Below the pieces are notes generated by a model. That model saw nothing but the letters and a program-made list of their open reading frames with translations, ran no database searches and was not told the DNA's origin. 64,000 bases of DNA, taken from assembly GCA_964431385.1 (NCBI GenBank), contig CAYSJM010000011.1, positions 5,449 to 69,448 of the forward strand. Reading direction: 5' to 3'. This stretch comes from UTCHB3 sp964431385 (GTDB lineage: Bacteria > Bacteroidota > Ignavibacteria > Ignavibacteriales > Ignavibacteriaceae). Below, in pieces: positions 60,701 through 64,000 of the stretch (positions within the stretch are counted from its first letter, which is position 1; every line of letters begins with the position of its first letter). A program made the translations under genes and the position numbers.

Positions 60701-60805
60701 TTGTGCCTCAACCACTGATACTCCCGCTACAAGTACCAATAAAAATAGTATTTTAGCCAGCACAAATTTTCCTTTTTTCCGATAATAGTGTAGATTATTT
60801 TCCAT
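57752..60805 (-). CDS. SusC-like TonB-dependent receptor
   Basis: A 1017-residue outer-membrane receptor leading the operon. Signal peptide AKILFLLVLVAGVSVVEAQ; a GTG at 60763 with AAGGAAAA upstream would place this signal at the very N-terminus and may be the true start rather than ATG 60805. CarboxypepD_reg-like domain about 36-115 (GERLPGVAVRIDGTNLGGVS), plug about 130-250 (EGLRGILDLTAGFQ, VRGSGSYEVNYQINGVDQI, GGFSAEYGNAQAGVVKV), then a large barrel ending VYLTLGFGF. The substrate is unknown; GHL10 enzymes at the operon end point to a glycan. It is divergent from prmA across ~107 bp of AT-rich DNA. Confidence 0.93.
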   Translation of the reverse strand: MENNLHYYRKKGKFVLAKILFLLVLVAGVSVVEAQRGKLSGEIKDAQTGERLPGVAVRIDGTNLGGVSDLNGNFFVLNIPAGKYTVTASFVGYAKYIVSNVDINVDRTTELDIKLKQSTMEMDEVIVVAEKPKIIKDQTSSSSTIDDEQISAAPIEGLRGILDLTAGFQKNEKGTYSVRGSGSYEVNYQINGVDQINSATTSPGSFGVEKANNSWKYDVNPIGVQQMQLISGGFSAEYGNAQAGVVKVVLKEGSPRLSGEVRVEYRPPGQYHFGKYLYDPSTYEWQRWGSLDKWMAYKDSSFFLQDLGITSEGRYKWLYDKVKNGTATPDQVAAWNDVLNREINWAFNTWLNNHMPGDNNPLGVYDYRERGYARVMVGFGGPLGKNPDKLKFFFSGEYKKNPTRLPTAEKDQVFQNYILNLTWTPLSAHKFKLMLGYQNYRGGIWSGSDDIRWAGLAFSPPSTSYKYYVLIDPIRTEQTVTQSLNYVYTIDAKSFFEATLTHMSEKYELPYEYLTSYSQERDRLDSLYDRQGNLLKAGAWWDTQYFRAPDAFSTLYYQDTRTQYYAANLDFTSQINQANLVKAGLRFYYWDLYNNGVNSRFKANALVATTGVAEYYTAQPYNVAFYVQDKMEYEGMIANIGVRAEAYNFGADVPVDPFNIVYIGTEGPENGNLNTEKSKTYFMLLPRIGLSFPIGENTAFRLQYGHFTSMPTFSNALSNRGNKGITGYGNPNLEPKKTIQYEFGLQQVIDDDNRIDMALYYNDRVTQIGLLRYAAFTGTVLNSPSAYTSDNTPLFNYTTFSNNAFGATLGFEISLEKINARNWMYRLTYSISQTSEGNYGPQVIYPITSASGESRDYTGEFISGNDRTHNFRALLQYNWGTGEGPELFGVNLLENSSISFTYSVQSGTPFTYRTSFDLKDVVNNRRYPLESMFDLNFTKNVVLEGGYRFVIGLRVMNLFENKWLTPVSGNDLINWVDYGTTIDQPGNDPLRISYISSFYKAYRNVPRQVYLTLGFGF

Positions 60806-60912
60806 GGTGTCTTCGTTTCTACATATTACTAAATATATTTACTAAAAATAAATATTTATCAACTTCTAAATCTCTAAATTTATTCAATAAATAACAAATT
60901 AAATTTACTTTT

Positions 60913-61764
60913 ATGAAATATTTTTATCAAATTGACTTGATTACTGACCCTCCACTGGGTGATGAGGATGCAGCTTTTCTTTGGATGTTTAGTCCTGATG
61001 GTTTAAATTTCGACAATAATACAACGAGACTTTTTTTTTCAGAAGTGTCTGATGACCTCCTTGCTCAATTAAGAGGAAGTTTAGAGGAACTCATGAAAAA
61101 TGGAGTAATTGAGAAATTTGATATATCCGTGACCAAGGAGATACAAAAAAACTGGAATGAAGAATGGCAAAAGAACTTAAAGGTATTGAAGGCGGGAAAA
61201 CGCTTTGCAGTTAAGCCCACCTTTGTAGATTACACCCCTGAGGAGGGTGAAATCATAATCGAGATTGATCCAAAAATGTCTTTTGGCACAGGTGAACATG
61301 AAACGACCAGATTGATTCTGGGGCTCCTCGAAAAATATGGTCACCACAGAGAATTCGTTCTTGATGCCGGAGCCGGAACTGCAATTCTGGCAATAGCAGC
61401 GGTAAAACTCGGAAGTAAAAAGGCGATCGCATTTGATAATGATGACTGGTGTCTCGAAAATGGACTTGAAAATGTAAAATTGAATGCCGTTCAAGATCAG
61501 GTTGAGATAAGAATCTGCGAAACGGCTGATATTTCGGAGGATAATTTTGATCTTATCCTTGCGAACATCCAAAGAGATGTACTCTTGATGATAGCCGAAG
61601 ATTTAAGAAAAAGACAAAAACAAGGCGGAACTCTGATACTTTCCGGTCTGTTAATTTCGGATGAAGAAATTGTGTTGCCTGTTTACGAGTCACTTGGTTA
61701 CAAGTTTATCGAAAAAGCGGGTGAAAACGAATGGATAAGTCTGGTTTTGGAGTTGGCTTCTTAA
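60913..61764 (+). CDS. prmA: Ribosomal protein L11 methyltransferase
   Basis: A 283-residue SAM-dependent methyltransferase that trimethylates L11. The N-terminal substrate-binding domain (about 1-80) is followed by the linker and PrmA signature FGTGEHETTRLILGLLE, SAM motif I DAGAGTAILAIAAVKLGS, acidic motif AFDNDDWCLENG and the target-amine motif DLILANIQRDVLL. The family usually reads DLVxANIL here, so the last position differs slightly. Start ATG 60913 lies divergent from the big TonB receptor. A terminator follows at 61774. Confidence 0.94.
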   Translation: MKYFYQIDLITDPPLGDEDAAFLWMFSPDGLNFDNNTTRLFFSEVSDDLLAQLRGSLEELMKNGVIEKFDISVTKEIQKNWNEEWQKNLKVLKAGKRFAVKPTFVDYTPEEGEIIIEIDPKMSFGTGEHETTRLILGLLEKYGHHREFVLDAGAGTAILAIAAVKLGSKKAIAFDNDDWCLENGLENVKLNAVQDQVEIRICETADISEDNFDLILANIQRDVLLMIAEDLRKRQKQGGTLILSGLLISDEEIVLPVYESLGYKFIEKAGENEWISLVLELAS

Positions 61765-61773
61765 AAAATATTT

Positions 61774-61815
61774 GAAGGAAGAATTACAATATTTCTACTA
61801 AATCATTCTTCCTTC
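61774..61815. terminator. Inverted-repeat terminator between prmA and amidohydrolase
   Basis: GAAGGAAGAAT (61774-61784) and ATTCTTCCTTC (61805-61815) form a perfect 11-bp stem with a 20-nt loop. It is followed by AGATTTTAAT on the plus strand and by AAATATTTTTTAAG on the minus strand, so it may serve both convergent genes. Confidence 0.65.
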
Positions 61816-61827
61816 AGATTTTAATAG

Positions 61828-63480
61828 TTATTTTTTATACACAATTTTACCATCAACTATTGTGTAAAGAACCGTTGTTTCTTTAATTTGTTCGGGATCA
61901 ATGGTAAAAATATTTTTATCGAGAATTGTAAAATCGGCGTACTTGCCCACTTCAATTGTCCCGAGTTTATCCTCCATAAACGCCGCGTAAGCGTTATTAA
62001 TTGTGTATGCTTTTACGGCATCTTCCACTGTAATTTTTTCTTCAGGGATCCAACCGTCCGGATTTTTCCCATCGAGTGTTCTCCGCGTCACTGCCGCATA
62101 AATTCCGAGTAAAGGATTTAGAGGTGCTACAGTCCAATCTGACCCAAAACACAAATTTACCCCAAGATCCACCATCTCTTTAAACCGGTACGATGACGAT
62201 AACCGCTCATTTCCTATTCTTTTATGTGCCCAGACACCATCGTCGATCAGATGATAGGGTTGGGCAGATGCGATTACGGCAAGATCCTTAAATCGTTTTA
62301 CATCTTGTTTTCGCAAGTGTTGGGCATGTTCAATCCGGAATCTTCTGTCTCTTTTTAGGTTTGTTCTAACAATTTCTTCGAAGAGGTCGAGTACAAAACT
62401 GTTTGCTTGATCACCAATTGCATGAATCGAAAGCTGCAAACCCGCTCTGTCTGCTTCGAAAGACCAAATCCTTAAACTGTCATTCGTGACAATCTCCATC
62501 GGAAGTCCACATGTAGAATGATCACTTTCATAAGGATCAAAAAACCATGCGGTGGAAGAACCAAGAGACCCGTCAGCAAAAGCCTTCAGAGAACCTATCT
62601 TCAGAAAATCACTTCCAAATCCCCTTTCGATTCCAAGTGCTGATAATTTTCGAACATCGGCTATTGGGAGTCTGCAGTAGATTCGACAGGTTAGTTTCCC
62701 TTTTTCTTCAAATTTTTGATAAACCTTCAAGTCATTTTTATAGGTGATATCGTGAACCATGGTTACACCCAATCGGGCAGCTTCCTTTAATGCCTGCTCA
62801 AGGGCAATAACCATCTCATTTTCAGAAGGATCGGGAATCAGTTTTGAGACAAGGTCCATGGCATTATCTTTTAGAATACCGGTAGGTTCCCCCGTAAATT
62901 TATCAATAACGATCTCGCCTCCCTTTGGAACTGTAGATTTAGAGTCAATTCCGGCTAATCGAAGTGCTGCACTATTTGCAAGTGCAAGATGACCATCAAA
63001 CCTGTTAATAAAAACGGGATTATCACCGGTAAATTCATCGATCATCTCTTTGGTTGGGAGATTTTTCACTTCCCATGCTTCATGATCCCAATCGCCGCCT
63101 GTTATCCATTCCCCATTTAGCTTTTTAGCGACATATGCTTTCAAGATCGACTTAAATTCGGAAGTTGACTTAGCCGGACGCAAATTTAGTCCACCAAGAT
63201 AAAAACCCCCTGCTGTAAAATGGACATGGTTATCAGTCAGACCCGGGAGCATCAGGGCTCCGTTAAGGTCAATTGTTTTATCAATTGAGAGGTTAATTTT
63301 ATCCAATCCTTTCATCGCACCGGCATATACAATTTTATTCCCTTCAATTGCTACACACTCAACATACTTTTGCGGCTCTGCACCGGTATAAATAATTCCG
63401 TTCTTAAATAAAACTCGTTGCACTTGTGAGTTACCTTCAATTGAAAGGATTAAAACGAATAATAAAATTAAATTTCGCAT
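61828..63480 (-). CDS. Secreted YtcJ-type amidohydrolase
   Basis: A 550-residue metal-dependent hydrolase of the amidohydrolase superfamily (YtcJ/amidohydrolase 3). ATG 63480 gives the signal peptide MRNLILLFVLILSIEGNSQ; the ORF extension to 63510 is rejected. Metal ligands: His-x-His in MLPGLTDNHVHFTAGG, His in SIHAIGDQANSF, Asp in CFGSDWTVAPLNP; also GGDWDHEAW and IEHAQHL. Homologs include N-substituted formamide deformylase and many uncharacterised proteins, so a substrate cannot be given; export is common in this subgroup. It is flanked by terminators on both sides and so is monocistronic. Confidence 0.92.
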   Translation of the reverse strand: MRNLILLFVLILSIEGNSQVQRVLFKNGIIYTGAEPQKYVECVAIEGNKIVYAGAMKGLDKINLSIDKTIDLNGALMLPGLTDNHVHFTAGGFYLGGLNLRPAKSTSEFKSILKAYVAKKLNGEWITGGDWDHEAWEVKNLPTKEMIDEFTGDNPVFINRFDGHLALANSAALRLAGIDSKSTVPKGGEIVIDKFTGEPTGILKDNAMDLVSKLIPDPSENEMVIALEQALKEAARLGVTMVHDITYKNDLKVYQKFEEKGKLTCRIYCRLPIADVRKLSALGIERGFGSDFLKIGSLKAFADGSLGSSTAWFFDPYESDHSTCGLPMEIVTNDSLRIWSFEADRAGLQLSIHAIGDQANSFVLDLFEEIVRTNLKRDRRFRIEHAQHLRKQDVKRFKDLAVIASAQPYHLIDDGVWAHKRIGNERLSSSYRFKEMVDLGVNLCFGSDWTVAPLNPLLGIYAAVTRRTLDGKNPDGWIPEEKITVEDAVKAYTINNAYAAFMEDKLGTIEVGKYADFTILDKNIFTIDPEQIKETTVLYTIVDGKIVYKK

Positions 63481-63542
63481 GTTATTAGACTTTTGTGTTG
63501 TGGTTTCCAAATTTAAGTACTTTTCTTAAAAAAACACAAAAA

Positions 63543-63570
63543 AAAAGGCTGCCGTTTCGGGCAGCCTTTC
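63543..63570 (-). terminator. Rho-independent terminator after the T9SS cargo gene at the right edge
   Basis: Minus-strand AAAGGCTGCC (63569-63560) and GGCAGCCTTT (63553-63544) form a 10-bp stem with 6-nt loop followed by TTTTTTTTGTG. It terminates the gene that stops at 63588, and the A-rich other side could serve neighbours. Confidence 0.9.
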
Positions 63571-63587
63571 TTCAAGAATTAAAATTC

Positions 63588-64000
63588 TTATTTGTTGAGC
63601 ATCATTTTGATGTTTGAAACAAAATTCTGTCCATCAACACCGATTGCATTGATTTTAGCAATGTAAAGACCGGAAACCAAAGAAGAAGCATCAAAGTTTA
63701 CACTGTGGATACCTGCAGAGAGATTACCACTAACGATGGTTGCAACTTCCTGACCAAGTACATTGAATACTGAAAGAGTAACTTTTGCGTCTGTAGCGAG
63801 GCTAAAGCTGATCTTGGTAGAAGGGTTGAATGGATTTGGGAAGTTCTGGCTAAGAGCAAATGTATTAGGAGCAGCTACATCAACTTCAACTAATTTTGAG
63901 TAAGCGGAAGTACCGTCAAAATCAACTTGTTTCAGTCTGTAGGTATATGAGCCAACATTTACGCCTTTGTCTGTGAAGCTGTATTCTTTGGTTGAGGTTG
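63588..64000 (-). CDS. T9SS type A sorting domain-containing protein, C-terminal part
   Basis: Only the last ~136 codons are in the window; the gene continues past the right edge. The visible part begins inside an FN3-like module (YSFTDKGVNVGSYTYRLKQV) and continues into a T9SS type A sorting domain: FALSQNFPNPFNPSTKISF, a VTLSVFNVLGQEVATI strand, GIHSVNFDASSLVSGLYIAK and the end NIKMMLNK. The rest of the protein, and so its function, is outside the window. It is a cargo of the same secretion system as the proteins at 20975 and 50212. Confidence 0.93.
   Translation of the reverse strand, partial: TSTKEYSFTDKGVNVGSYTYRLKQVDFDGTSAYSKLVEVDVAAPNTFALSQNFPNPFNPSTKISFSLATDAKVTLSVFNVLGQEVATIVSGNLSAGIHSVNFDASSLVSGLYIAKINAIGVDGQNFVSNIKMMLNK

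Noticed and set aside
1..64000. Mobile elements, prophage, tRNA genes and defence systems
   Set aside because: No transposase, integrase, terminal inverted repeats, phage structural gene, tRNA cloverleaf or restriction/toxin genes could be recognised by eye in the window.

Overview
This is a compact, low-GC, gene-dense chromosomal segment from a bacterium of the FCB group, most likely an Ignavibacteria/Melioribacter-type member. The evidence is the repeated C-terminal type IX secretion (T9SS) sorting domains carrying the NYPNPFNPST signature (proteins ending at 22063, 50212 and 63588), PorV/FadL-like outer-membrane barrels, TonB-dependent receptors with N-terminal carboxypeptidase-regulatory-like domains, SpoIID- and GHL10-family envelope proteins, and TAnnTTTG promoter-like boxes. 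I see no phage, transposon, CRISPR array, tRNA or 16S/23S rRNA gene. The only stable RNA gene I recognise is a short SRP RNA.

Layout. 1-7.3 kb (mostly minus): end-truncated YyaL-type thioredoxin-fold protein, DUF3298 protein, and a ychF-typA-histidine kinase cluster. 7.5-13.2 kb (plus): glgC, uvrC, L,D-transpeptidase, lipoprotein, SixA-like phosphatase, then the SRP RNA on the opposite strand. 13.6-18.7 kb (plus): proline/glutamate-semialdehyde dehydrogenase, sucC, a TPR protein and aroE. 18.7-22.7 kb: aminotransferase and coaD (minus), divergent DUF4286 gene, a T9SS cargo protein, HIT hydrolase. 22.8-31.6 kb (minus): divergent EF-G-like GTPase with DUF948 and YtxH proteins, icd, flippase-like membrane protein, maf, SpoIID protein, FN3-like protein, a structured 340-bp intergenic region, rsgA.

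31.7-35.5 kb (minus) is the least familiar part: a FadL/PorV-like barrel preceded by two unusual lipoproteins (Tyr/Trp-rich then Ser/Asn/Arg-rich) and a stand-alone degenerate receiver protein. Both the lipoprotein operon and the receiver gene have good -24/-12 (sigma-54) promoter matches, and a 12-bp-arm inverted repeat lies about 100 bp upstream of the operon promoter, where an enhancer-binding activator would bind.

35.6-50.2 kb (plus): secreted protein, TonB receptor behind a perfect 16-bp palindrome, then a nearly gapless run xseA-xseB-dxs-oxidoreductase-PhoB/PhoR-menF-menD (isoprenoid and menaquinone supply), a convergent DUF5009-type acyltransferase and a YqaA membrane protein. 50.2-60.8 kb (minus) is one long envelope operon: TonB receptor, large secreted protein, PorQ/PorV-like protein, two beta-barrels, and two paralogous GHL10 glycoside-hydrolase-like proteins (one a lipoprotein, one a T9SS cargo). 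60.9-64 kb: prmA, a secreted YtcJ-type amidohydrolase and the C-terminus of another T9SS cargo.

All calls are from reading the sequence and translations by eye; no database search was run.
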